A model generated the notes under the pieces. That model was not told where the DNA came from. It saw only the letters and a program-made list of their open reading frames with translations, and ran no database searches. Of a DNA stretch of 21,521 bases, positions 14,973 through 21,521 are shown in pieces; within the stretch, counting starts at the first letter, position 1; every line of letters starts with the position of its first letter. The stretch is from a virus: the IMG/VR virus record IMGVR_UViG_3300036719_003235, positions 1-21,521 of that record. The stretch is one strand, 5' to 3'. The position numbers and the translations under genes are program-made.

Positions 14973-17892
14973 CGTCTATGTCGTCGGCGCGTCGTGTGAT
15001 CTTGACGGCGTTGACCCGCATGGGCGGCCCGTCCGTCTTGGCCATCATGTCCTTGCGCTGCATGAAGCTGGTGATGAACTGCTTGGATATCTGCTCGCGG
15101 AAGGTGTTGTAGCTAAAGCTCATGGCCGAGCAGTACGCCCGCAGCAGCCTCTCCTCGATGTAGAAGTCCACGCCGCCACCACCGACGCCGTGCTCGACGC
15201 GGCCCATGATCTCAGCGCGTGTGGTGTTCTTGCCAACGATGGAGCCGTCGCTGAACGCCGCCAGGACGCCGGTCTTCTCGCCAAACTTGACCACCACAAA
15301 CTTGCCCTGGTACTCCTGAATGTAGGCGTTGAGCACATCCTCGGCGGTGCGCTTGCCGCTCAAGATGCTCTGGCGCTGGCTGACAAACGTGTCGTTGAGC
15401 ACCTTGATGATCTCTTGCAGCGGGATGTCGGCAAGCCCTGTGTGCTGACTGTTGCACAGGATGCCAGCAGCGACGATGACCCCGGCACCGGCCATCCAGA
15501 ACCGCTCATCGTTGGGGGCGTTGAACTCCTTGTACATCTGCGCCACGGTCTTGGGCACGAGCTTGCTGATGTAGTCCAGATTGTTGACGAAGTAGCGGCT
15601 CAGCACATCACCGGCAACGGCGTAGTTGTGCTGCAAGGACTTGATGATCTCGATCTCAGCGGCGTCCCAGTGCAGCTTCTCGTCCATCGAAATCTCGATG
15701 AGGCGGCGCAACTCGCCCTCAGATGAGTGCTGCCGCACGCTTGTCAGGTAGTCCACGGCTGGCCGGTTCGATGACATCAACGCAAACGCTGCCCAGGTGG
15801 ACAGGTTCAACCGCTCGCGGTTGGTGCCCGACTCCATCCGCTCTTTGCCGCGCCCCTCGGACATACTAAAGAGGAAGGCTGGGAACCACTCAAAGTCGTT
15901 GCGGTTGTTGGTCGTGATCTCGTCGGTGACAAGCGGCAGGCTGCGCAGGTGCCCCAGGCGCTGCTGCATGGCCACGGCTGATGTGCCAGAGCCTGTGCGG
16001 TAGTGGATCGGGTGGCCCCAGATAGAGGCGGCTGTGTCCAGCGCCAGCGACTTGCCAGTACCCGACTCGGCCGAGGCACAGTGCATGGTGACGCCGAACA
16101 GGCCCGTGAAGCGCATCAGGGGTGACGACATGCCAGCCAGGAACGCCGTCAGGTGCTTCCACAGCTTGCGGCGCACCATCATGTTGATGACTTCTTTCCA
16201 CGCATCGAGCGAGCCGGTGGGCTTGGTGTTGTTGACGATGTTCTCCAGCCCCGGGATAGGCACGGGCACGGGCTCGGCACCGGCCTTGTAGATGGCGCTG
16301 TTGAACACGAAGCTGTCGTCATCCTGCCAGCCGTAGGCGCTGGGGATCACTACGGGTAGTTTTTCGGTACTCATTTTCTCCACGCTTGCGCGTACGTATT
16401 CGTAAAGGTTTTTGTCATTGCCCGAGCCGAACGCGGCCAAGATGTTCTGGCTGGCCAAGTGCTTGAGCGTGTCGTCTCTGGCTGCGATGCTTTTCTGGGG
16501 GACAAGCACCTCCTGTATCTTTTCCTTGCGCACGGCCAGCATATGGACCTCGTGCACGCCGTTGTTGTTCAAAATGTCCACGGGAAACAGGTCATACGGC
16601 AGCAGCATGTGCTGGCGCTTTATTGTGTTGCCGTCGCCATCCTCTTCTTCCTTCTCGATGAACACCCCGCCGTACCTGCCAAACGCATAGCCGCGTGGCG
16701 GCTCTGGGCGGTAGAGTTTCTGTGCTGGCGCGTCTTCGACTTGGACTTCAATCTGCGTAGCCTCAGTGACCGCGTTGATCTCGCGGCCCCAACCCAGCGG
16801 GTTGGTGAATTTGCCACGGTGCGGGCAGCCGCCGCACACGCCGGGGTTGGCATCGTCCATCGCTTCGCACGAGTACGGGCCTTTGATCTCAGCGAGTTTG
16901 CGGTGCATCCGGTCATGATCGTACGGGTGCAGGTCGCTGAGCCAGACCGCCGCCTTGTCACCATCGACGCAGACCTTGGCCCAACTGAGCAGGCCACGCC
17001 ACAGCGGCTCCATGCCATCCTCGGCTGCGTTCTCCACGTAGTGCTTGAGTTGACCGCAGCCGCTGCCGTCTTTGGTCTTGAGCAGGATTTTTTTGAACCG
17101 CGTAACGCTGTTGCCGATGATGGCCTGCGCTGTTGCAGAAAGAGGGTTGACACTGGTCGGCCTCTGCCCGGGCAGAGCCAGGGCGCTTGAGGGACGGGGG
17201 CGTACAAAGTCCTTGCCGAACCCCTGGGCTGTCAGCACAGCATCGATGTCGTCCACGGCGAAGCGGTCGCCCTGGGATATGAACCGCACCTTGGTTGCGC
17301 CGCGTACGGCTTTGCCGTTCTTGATGCCGGTATTGGTCGTGTCGAACACGCGCAGCACGCGGGAGGCATCGCCCGTCACAGCCGCGTCGATCTGCAGCCC
17401 GTGCTTGAAGCACATCTCCTTGAACCGCTTGGCCAGGGGGAACCAGTCCTCCTTGTACATCATGTCCGTGAGCGGCCAGTATGCGTGTATGCCGCCGCCT
17501 GAGTGGACGAGCCAGGGGTCGCCTATGGACGACAGCCCAGAGTCTTCGCAGAATTTGTGCAGTGCAGCAGCGGCAGCCCTGGCGCTGGGGTACGACTTGG
17601 TCTTGATGACGCCGTTCTCGTCGGGGATATCCTTGGGGTGGTTGCAGTCAAGGTCTACGGCCAGCACTTGGCTGGCGTGCATGTTCTCCTTGGTGCGGTC
17701 CTTGTTCGTGCCAAACGTGCCCAGCGCGAAATATGTGTCGTAGCCCTGCTTTGCCCACTTCTCAATGGTGGGCATGATCTCTTCTAACGTCTCCCCATAA
17801 ACGTGTGACTTCTTGTTTGTAAGCTCAGCCGCGCAGTAAAACCCGTTACCCGGCGACGGCAGAACCTCCGCTAGAAACTCAAGCGGTGTCAT
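14932..17892 (-). CDS. Primase-helicase fusion: AEP-type primase with DUF927-like/SF3-like ATPase (986 aa)
   Basis: This probably primes and unwinds phage DNA during replication. The N-terminal primase half has VLAVDLDCNHP (D80 and D82, the metal-binding pair), LVHSGGGIHAYWPL (S131-H136, the nucleotide-binding histidine motif) and IDAAVTGDASRVLRV (D169, D175, R178), in the order expected for archaeo-eukaryotic-type primases. Cysteines 342, 353 and 356, perhaps with C279, could bind zinc. From about residue 400 a DUF927-like region begins (GYAFGRYGGVFIE). The ATPase has Walker A SAESGTGKS (607-615) and Walker B SLPLVTDE (651-658), followed by NRPAVDYL. ATG 17892 is preceded on the minus strand by AAGGAG with four bases of spacing. 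The gene follows the 53-aa gene closely and its end overlaps the 67-aa gene. Family assignment by motif is strong; exact polymerase activity is inferred. Confidence 0.92.
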   Translation of the reverse strand: MTPLEFLAEVLPSPGNGFYCAAELTNKKSHVYGETLEEIMPTIEKWAKQGYDTYFALGTFGTNKDRTKENMHASQVLAVDLDCNHPKDIPDENGVIKTKSYPSARAAAAALHKFCEDSGLSSIGDPWLVHSGGGIHAYWPLTDMMYKEDWFPLAKRFKEMCFKHGLQIDAAVTGDASRVLRVFDTTNTGIKNGKAVRGATKVRFISQGDRFAVDDIDAVLTAQGFGKDFVRPRPSSALALPGQRPTSVNPLSATAQAIIGNSVTRFKKILLKTKDGSGCGQLKHYVENAAEDGMEPLWRGLLSWAKVCVDGDKAAVWLSDLHPYDHDRMHRKLAEIKGPYSCEAMDDANPGVCGGCPHRGKFTNPLGWGREINAVTEATQIEVQVEDAPAQKLYRPEPPRGYAFGRYGGVFIEKEEEDGDGNTIKRQHMLLPYDLFPVDILNNNGVHEVHMLAVRKEKIQEVLVPQKSIAARDDTLKHLASQNILAAFGSGNDKNLYEYVRASVEKMSTEKLPVVIPSAYGWQDDDSFVFNSAIYKAGAEPVPVPIPGLENIVNNTKPTGSLDAWKEVINMMVRRKLWKHLTAFLAGMSSPLMRFTGLFGVTMHCASAESGTGKSLALDTAASIWGHPIHYRTGSGTSAVAMQQRLGHLRSLPLVTDEITTNNRNDFEWFPAFLFSMSEGRGKERMESGTNRERLNLSTWAAFALMSSNRPAVDYLTSVRQHSSEGELRRLIEISMDEKLHWDAAEIEIIKSLQHNYAVAGDVLSRYFVNNLDYISKLVPKTVAQMYKEFNAPNDERFWMAGAGVIVAAGILCNSQHTGLADIPLQEIIKVLNDTFVSQRQSILSGKRTAEDVLNAYIQEYQGKFVVVKFGEKTGVLAAFSDGSIVGKNTTRAEIMGRVEHGVGGGGVDFYIEERLLRAYCSAMSFSYNTFREQISKQFITSFMQRKDMMAKTDGPPMRVNAVKITRRADDIDDVILQPLVPVAIR

Positions 17893-17912
17893 AAGGCTCC
17901 TTGGCGCTGGGG

Positions 17913-18074
17913 TTAGTGGGTCTGGCTTTTCAGTTGTACTTTGAGCTCGGCATTCTCATCGAGCAGTCGGGCAATGCGTGCGCACATCTCTTGCACCAGG
18001 GCATCGTCGTTCTCCATGTACGCGTAACGCAGGAGCTCCTCGTCTGTCATGTTGGCAAGTTGTACTCGTGACAT
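17913..18074 (-). CDS. Small acidic coiled-coil protein (53 aa)
   Basis: A 53-codon frame starts at ATG 18074 and stops at TAA 17913, filling the space between the helix-turn-helix and primase genes. The start has a good ribosome site on the minus strand (GGAG about seven bases before ATG). A second in-frame ATG at 18050 forms an ATGA overlap with the upstream stop and would give a 45-residue protein beginning MTDEELLRYAYMEND. The C-terminal half, CARIARLLDENAELKVQLKS, is a short leucine-zipper-like coiled coil. The length, overlap and context all suit a real phage gene. The function is unknown; it may dimerise or bind a neighbouring protein. Confidence 0.7.
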   Translation of the reverse strand: MSRVQLANMTDEELLRYAYMENDDALVQEMCARIARLLDENAELKVQLKSQTH

Positions 18075-18325
18075 ATTTTTCTCCATGCCTCATCAGCGGT
18101 GCGTGAGGACTTCATGATTGTTAGTAGCAACTCCACGCGATTTTGATACGCGACGAAAACGTCTTTGCCCATGAACCAGTTGTACACGGTCTGCCGGGTG
18201 ACGCCAAGTGCTTGCGCGATTCTGGTCACGGGAAAGTCAAGGTGGATGGCCCATCGCCCGAGCTGGTTGCCCGGGGTCTTGGGTGCTGCTAGGACAGCGT
18301 CGATTGTTTTTTGTGAATAGCTCAT
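18047..18325 (-). CDS. Helix-turn-helix DNA-binding protein (92 aa)
   Basis: The core FPVTRIAQALGVTRQTVYNW (31-50) is a clear helix-turn-helix: helix, LGVTR turn, and QTVYNW recognition helix. It is flanked by an N-terminal SYSQKTIDAVLAAP and a C-terminal ADEAWRKICHEYNL. The size suits a small phage regulator that binds DNA as a dimer. It sits in the middle of the replication operon rather than divergently from another regulator, so it may tune this operon or act on replication itself, which is inference. It follows a 142-nt leader with alternative inverted repeats and has no clear ribosome site right before ATG 18325. Its 3' end overlaps the 53-aa gene. Confidence 0.85.
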   Translation of the reverse strand: MSYSQKTIDAVLAAPKTPGNQLGRWAIHLDFPVTRIAQALGVTRQTVYNWFMGKDVFVAYQNRVELLLTIMKSSRTADEAWRKICHEYNLPT

Positions 18326-18334
18326 AGTTTGTTA

Positions 18335-18460
18335 TGGGGCGGGGAGTAGCGGGTGACACATTTAAAACACCAGAGGAAACGCTTCGTGGGGATGTTTGTG
18401 CTTCTAACGAGGTAGGAAAGGCCCCGCCCCACGCAGAACGACCGCTCCTGCTACTCCCCG
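18335..18460 (-). repeat. Competing inverted repeats in the leader of the HTH gene
   Basis: CGGGGAGTAGC at 18340-18350 is an exact inverted copy of GCTACTCCCCG at 18450-18460 (11 bp, 99 bases apart). TGGGGCGGGG at 18335-18344 is an exact inverted copy of CCCCGCCCCA at 18422-18431 (10 bp). Both pairings use bases 18340-18344, so they exclude each other. In the minus-strand transcript the shared arm lies about 10 bases before the start codon of the helix-turn-helix gene. The leader might be an RNA switch, an operator or the footprint of a terminator. No T-run is seen. Confidence 0.55.
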
Positions 18461-18467
18461 AAACTCC

Positions 18468-19442
18468 TTACTCGTCGTCCCAGTCGCTGACAATATCAGC
18501 GAGCTTGGACTTCTTGGCGGGGACAGCGGTCTCCTTGGACGGAGCCTTGCGCACTTCTGGCTCGTCGTCCTCAGACGCCACCGGCTTGGCCTTGGGAGCC
18601 TTGGCTTTCGGTGCCGGAGCCTCGTCCTCATCCTCTACAACCTCGACCTTTAGCAAGGCATTGGCCTGCGTCGGCTTGCCGGGGATATCCATCGGCGCTG
18701 CCTTGGGCTTGACCCCATCGGCCTGGGCCACCGTCATGACAACGGCGCGTTTGGCATCGTCGCTCTCAGCCTGCCGCGTGACAGACTCGTACTCGGCATC
18801 CTCCAACCAGCGCACGGGCGTGAAGAACAACTTGGGGCTCTCGGCCTTGGTGTCGAACTTCATGCGGGTGACGATCTGCTCGGGGTTGACCGGAGGGGTC
18901 TGCGCAGCCAGGAACCGTGCATACGCTTGCAGCGGGCGCTTGTCGCCGTCTTCCTTGCCGAAGATCGACGTTGCGGGCAGCGTAAGCTGCAGCACATCAC
19001 CCTCGGGGTTGTTGGCCAGCACAACAGCAAGGCGCTGTTGGAAGCGGCAGGCGCGGCTGTTGCCGTTGCCCGACCCTGCTTCGTTCTGGGGGCAACCCAT
19101 GCAGGTCTTGTTCTGCGGCTCCTTGATCGAAGCGTCGGGCTTCTCGCCGTCGTTGCTCCAGCAGTCGGGACCGGCGATCTTGTCTGGGTCGTACGCACCT
19201 GCGTAGAAGATGCGGCTGACTTTGGGCGCTGCCTTGACGACAACCACATCGAGGTGGCGGTCATCAATCGACGCGATCTCCTTGCCACCAGAGACAAGGC
19301 GAAACACGCCGCCCTTGATGGAGATGCGCTTGGTCGAGGCACCAGCGCCGCCGCCCGTCAGGGCTTTGGCAGTTTCAGACAGCTCGTTGTTGCGAGCGAA
19401 GGCGGGGACATTGGAGGCGTTAAAAAGCGTGATATTGCTCAT
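18468..19442 (-). CDS. Putative ssDNA-binding replication protein with four-Cys site (324 aa)
   Basis: I recognise this as a common uncharacterised protein of phage replication modules. It has a mixed alpha-beta core (residues about 35-240) with FRLVSGGKEIASIDDRHLDV and LQAYARFLAAQTPPVNPEQI. Four cysteines (94, 114, 117, 132) in the arrangement C-x19-CxGC-x14-C suggest a zinc-binding site. The C-terminal third is low-complexity and Lys/Ala/Pro/Glu-rich. It ends in the acidic segment KLADIVSDWDDE, which resembles the acidic tails of single-stranded DNA-binding proteins that recruit partners. Neighbours are a helicase upstream and a primase downstream, which supports such a role. Seven bases separate it from the upstream gene. 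The SSB function is inferred, not proven by a motif. Confidence 0.85.
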   Translation of the reverse strand: MSNITLFNASNVPAFARNNELSETAKALTGGGAGASTKRISIKGGVFRLVSGGKEIASIDDRHLDVVVVKAAPKVSRIFYAGAYDPDKIAGPDCWSNDGEKPDASIKEPQNKTCMGCPQNEAGSGNGNSRACRFQQRLAVVLANNPEGDVLQLTLPATSIFGKEDGDKRPLQAYARFLAAQTPPVNPEQIVTRMKFDTKAESPKLFFTPVRWLEDAEYESVTRQAESDDAKRAVVMTVAQADGVKPKAAPMDIPGKPTQANALLKVEVVEDEDEAPAPKAKAPKAKPVASEDDEPEVRKAPSKETAVPAKKSKLADIVSDWDDE

Positions 19443-19449
19443 GGTTAAC

Positions 19450-19860
19450 TCACTTGGACTTGGTTACACGAATTTCGAACTCGGTGTGCGAGTTCAAACC
19501 GGGTGGAACAACACCCGGGTTCTCTGACAGGAAGGTCGCCATGTTCGTCTGTGCGATGCGCTTCTCCAGCAGATCAACGACCTGATGCTCAAGAATAAAT
19601 TTCTTGAACGAGTCCCAGTCCTGCGTGTTGTAGCGCACCTTAGTCGAGAGGGAAACCGTCCCGTAAGATGTGTTGACAGACTTGAGCCCGAGGGCTTTCA
19701 TCTTGTCTTTGATGGCAAAGCGCACCTCGTCTTGCTGAGCCTTGAGCTGCTCCACCGCAGTGTCGTACTCTTTGGTCAGCGCGTCGATGCGCGATTTGAT
19801 CTTGGTGTGGATTTTCACGAGGCGGTCGATGGGGACCACCTCATCTTCAGTGTCGGTCAT
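19450..19860 (-). CDS. Conserved phage coiled-coil protein of unknown function (136 aa)
   Basis: ATG 19860 has a strong ribosome site (AGGAGA, six bases upstream on the minus strand). Residues about 8-60 are a charged helix likely to form a coiled coil (KIKSRIDALTKEYDTAVEQL). A beta-type segment with GLKSVNTSYGTVSLSTKVRY follows. The C-terminal part has DLLEKRIAQTNMATFLSENP and PPGLNSHTEFEIRVTK. I have seen this pattern in phage early or replication regions where it stays unannotated. A nuclease-inhibitor or DNA-end-binding role similar to Gam proteins is conceivable from the coiled coil alone, but no motif supports it. It lies between the helicase and the possible ssDNA-binding protein in one operon. 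Confidence 0.85.
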   Translation of the reverse strand: MTDTEDEVVPIDRLVKIHTKIKSRIDALTKEYDTAVEQLKAQQDEVRFAIKDKMKALGLKSVNTSYGTVSLSTKVRYNTQDWDSFKKFILEHQVVDLLEKRIAQTNMATFLSENPGVVPPGLNSHTEFEIRVTKSK

Positions 19861-19894
19861 GTGCTTTCTCCTGTTGTTTTGTCAAGCGTTGGAC

Positions 19895-19922
19895 AGTTTA
19901 CACGGGTTTTTGGCTTTTGCAA
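19895..19922 (-). promoter_or_regulatory. Weak sigma70-like promoter candidate before the 136-aa gene
   Basis: On the minus strand TTGCAA (19922-19917) is followed, 16 bases later, by TAAACT (19900-19895). Each matches four of six consensus bases. It lies in the 72-nt gap after the helicase gene and would give a short leader. Chance occurrence is quite possible. Confidence 0.25.
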
Positions 19923-19925
19923 GTG

Positions 19926-19932
19926 CCTCCTT
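19926..19932 (-). promoter_or_regulatory. Perfect AAGGAGG ribosome site without a normal start codon
   Basis: The minus strand reads AAGGAGG directly after the helicase stop, but no ATG or GTG follows at normal distance. A TTG three bases on opens a 21-codon frame whose TGA overlaps the ATG of the 136-aa gene. It may be a relic, or a coupling peptide site. Confidence 0.4.
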
Positions 19933-21492
19933 TCATGATCTGATCTCCGACTCAAACATGGCCGTGAGCAGGTCGTTGTCATCGACGCGGGCCGCCAGCG
20001 CCTTGAACATCTTGCGCTCGATGGGGGAGCTCTGGATGTGCACCACTGTGACCTTGTCGCTGGTCTGGCCCTTGCGATCAGCGCGTGCGATGCACTGGAT
20101 GTATTGCTCAACAGACATCAACGGGCCGTAGAAAACCACCGTGTCGGCTGCGGTAAGGGTAATCCCGTGTGCCGTTGCTTGCGGCTGCATGATAAGCACC
20201 CTGGGGTTGGGCTGCGTCTGAAACCTGTGGATGATGTCGCCGCGCTTGGTCGCGCTCACACTGCCGTGGATGACCTCGGCCGCAACACCCTTCTTGGTCA
20301 GGTAGTTGTGGATGGTGTCGATGCTGGAGCGGAACATGGCGAAGATGATGACCTTGCGCTCGGTCTCCTCCAGCACCTCCTCGATGACGCCAAGGCGTGG
20401 GGCAGCATCGAACTCGACCACTTCTTTCTCGTCCGTGTAGGCCGCACCGCAACTGATCTGTAGGAGTTTGCTTACACCAGCAGCGGCGTTGACCGCTGTG
20501 ATGGTCTCCCCTGCGGTGTGCACCAGCATCTGTTCCTTGAGCAAGTTGTAGTACTTGTTCTGCTGTGGGGTCAGCGGAGCCTCGCGTGTGAGCGTCATCA
20601 CAGGCGGCAGGTCCAGGCACTGCTCTTTGGTGAAGCGGATGGCTGGCTGCAGCGCGTTGTACACATCGTCCTTGGCCGTGGGCTTGGGGGCCCACTTGAA
20701 CATCGTGAGCTTGTACATGACCTGATCGCGCCAGCCCGTGAAGAACTGCGGCACTCCTGTCGGGTTGACCAGCTTGGCCAGACCGTACGCATCAGCGGGC
20801 GACTGCGATGCTGGCGTGCCCGTCATCATCCACAGGTACGAGTCCGGGCGCACAATCGACTTGAGCGTCTTCCACCGCTTGGTGGTCATCGTCTTGTATG
20901 CGTTGGCCTCATCGACGATGATGAGGTCGAACCTGCTGTCTGCGTTGATCTCTTCTGCGATCAGGTTGAGCCCGTCGTAGTTACAGATCACAAACTCATA
21001 GTCCGACTGGATCATCTCGATGCGCTTGGCAGCTTGCGCGTGGTGCGCGACGATGGCAGAGCGATGAATGATTGAGTTGTTCAGGTCGCCCATCCAGGCG
21101 CTGTGCATGATCGACAGCGGGCACAAGATAAGCGCACGCCGCACAAGCCCACGCTGCATCAGGTAGTCTGCAGCCCACAGCGCCGACAGTGTCTTGCCCG
21201 TGCCCGGGTCGTTGAACACGAAGGCTTTGCGGTGCACTGTCAGGAACGATGCAGTGTCGATCTGGTGCGCCATAGGCTTGTAGCGCCCTGGCCAGTTGTA
21301 GCGCCGTGTGATGGGCGAAGGCACATCCTTGACCCCCAGGTTGCGCAGCACCCGCACCTCATCGAGCCCCCAGTACACGGCGATCTTGTAGGTATCACCG
21401 TCTTGGTCAAGCACCTTGTGCTTGGGGATGATCTGGTACTTGTCTGGGTTACGCGTCCTGAAGACGACTGCCTTGTCCTCAACTATCTCCAT
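19933..21492 (-). CDS. SNF2-type superfamily 2 DNA helicase (519 aa)
   Basis: This is an ATP-driven DNA translocase or helicase. The motifs appear in order: YKPMAHQ (71-77, Q-motif region), Walker A NDPGTGKT (94-101), IIVDEAN (191-197, motif II with Asn replacing the usual His), MMTGTPAS (222-229, motif III), then the second RecA-like lobe with KVIIFAMF (380-387), QATAHGITLTAAD (438-450, motif V) and QYIQCIARADRKGQ (463-476, motif VI with arginines 470 and 473). This compact length without extra domains is typical of phage SNF2-like helicases. ATG 21492 is preceded by AGGAGA at six bases. The 29 bases left upstream contain a TAA that may end another gene. It heads the visible replication operon and probably assists replication or recombination. 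Confidence 0.93.
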   Translation of the reverse strand: MEIVEDKAVVFRTRNPDKYQIIPKHKVLDQDGDTYKIAVYWGLDEVRVLRNLGVKDVPSPITRRYNWPGRYKPMAHQIDTASFLTVHRKAFVFNDPGTGKTLSALWAADYLMQRGLVRRALILCPLSIMHSAWMGDLNNSIIHRSAIVAHHAQAAKRIEMIQSDYEFVICNYDGLNLIAEEINADSRFDLIIVDEANAYKTMTTKRWKTLKSIVRPDSYLWMMTGTPASQSPADAYGLAKLVNPTGVPQFFTGWRDQVMYKLTMFKWAPKPTAKDDVYNALQPAIRFTKEQCLDLPPVMTLTREAPLTPQQNKYYNLLKEQMLVHTAGETITAVNAAAGVSKLLQISCGAAYTDEKEVVEFDAAPRLGVIEEVLEETERKVIIFAMFRSSIDTIHNYLTKKGVAAEVIHGSVSATKRGDIIHRFQTQPNPRVLIMQPQATAHGITLTAADTVVFYGPLMSVEQYIQCIARADRKGQTSDKVTVVHIQSSPIERKMFKALAARVDDNDLLTAMFESEIRS

Positions 21493-21521
21493 TTACTTTC
21501 TCCTGTGCTTAGAAGTTCTTG

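Noticed and set aside
16459-17190. A 243-codon plus-strand frame opposite the primase-helicase
   Set aside because: It is antisense to a strongly supported enzyme gene, with no domain or start signal.
19857-20111. An 84-codon minus-strand frame across the end of the helicase gene
   Set aside because: The upstream part is out of frame within the helicase and has shadow composition. Only its last 21 codons lie in the gap, and these are discussed as a micro-frame.
21509-21521. TAA preceded by two or three codons at the right edge, minus strand
   Set aside because: It may be the end of an upstream gene, but 13 bases are too few to support a call.
1-21521. Searched by eye for tRNA, CRISPR repeats, attachment sites, integrase or transposase genes
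   Set aside because: Nothing with the needed structure or motifs was seen. Tandem repeats present are short coding repeats only.

Overview
This window is a piece of a tailed double-stranded DNA phage genome, probably from an environmental phage of a Gram-negative host. The host guess rests only on general sequence flavour. No ribosomal RNA, tRNA, integrase, transposase or CRISPR array was seen. Genes are packed with ATGA or short overlaps, and almost the whole window is coding.

Left arm, positions 1-14793, plus strand. This is the end of a virion or ejection module. In order it holds the C-terminal end of a structural protein, a 115-aa structural-type protein, a 629-aa glycine/alanine-rich protein, a 149-aa protein with an acidic DDxxD-like motif, a 362-aa glutamine-rich protein, a 670-aa coiled-coil protein and a giant 2871-aa protein. 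The giant protein looks like a phage 'large polyvalent protein'. It has a hydrophobic, alanine-rich N-terminus, long coiled coils, an HEGTH zinc-peptidase motif with a downstream EFVAE, a relatively AT-rich segment resembling PcfJ-type domains, and a long C-terminal domain that resembles LPD38. Such proteins are thought to be packaged in the virion and delivered with the DNA. Portal, capsid and terminase genes are not in the window.

Right arm, positions 21492 down to 14769, minus strand. This is a replication operon. In transcription order it holds an SNF2-type DNA helicase, a conserved 136-aa coiled-coil protein, a 324-aa protein with four spaced cysteines and an acidic tail (possibly an ssDNA-binding protein), a 142-nt leader, a 92-aa helix-turn-helix protein, a 53-aa protein, a 986-aa primase-helicase fusion and a 67-aa conserved small protein. 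Together the primase-helicase, the SNF2 helicase and the possible SSB would open and prime the phage DNA. A DNA polymerase gene is not in view.

The two arms converge near 14.8 kb. The last 25 nt of the giant virion gene overlap the 3' end of the 67-aa minus-strand gene, and a strong two-part hairpin lies just beyond. The most unusual signals are the mosaic giant protein with its AT-richer insert, the leader before the helix-turn-helix gene with two mutually exclusive inverted repeats, the overlapping convergent genes with their hairpin, and the small DDxxD protein inside the structural module.
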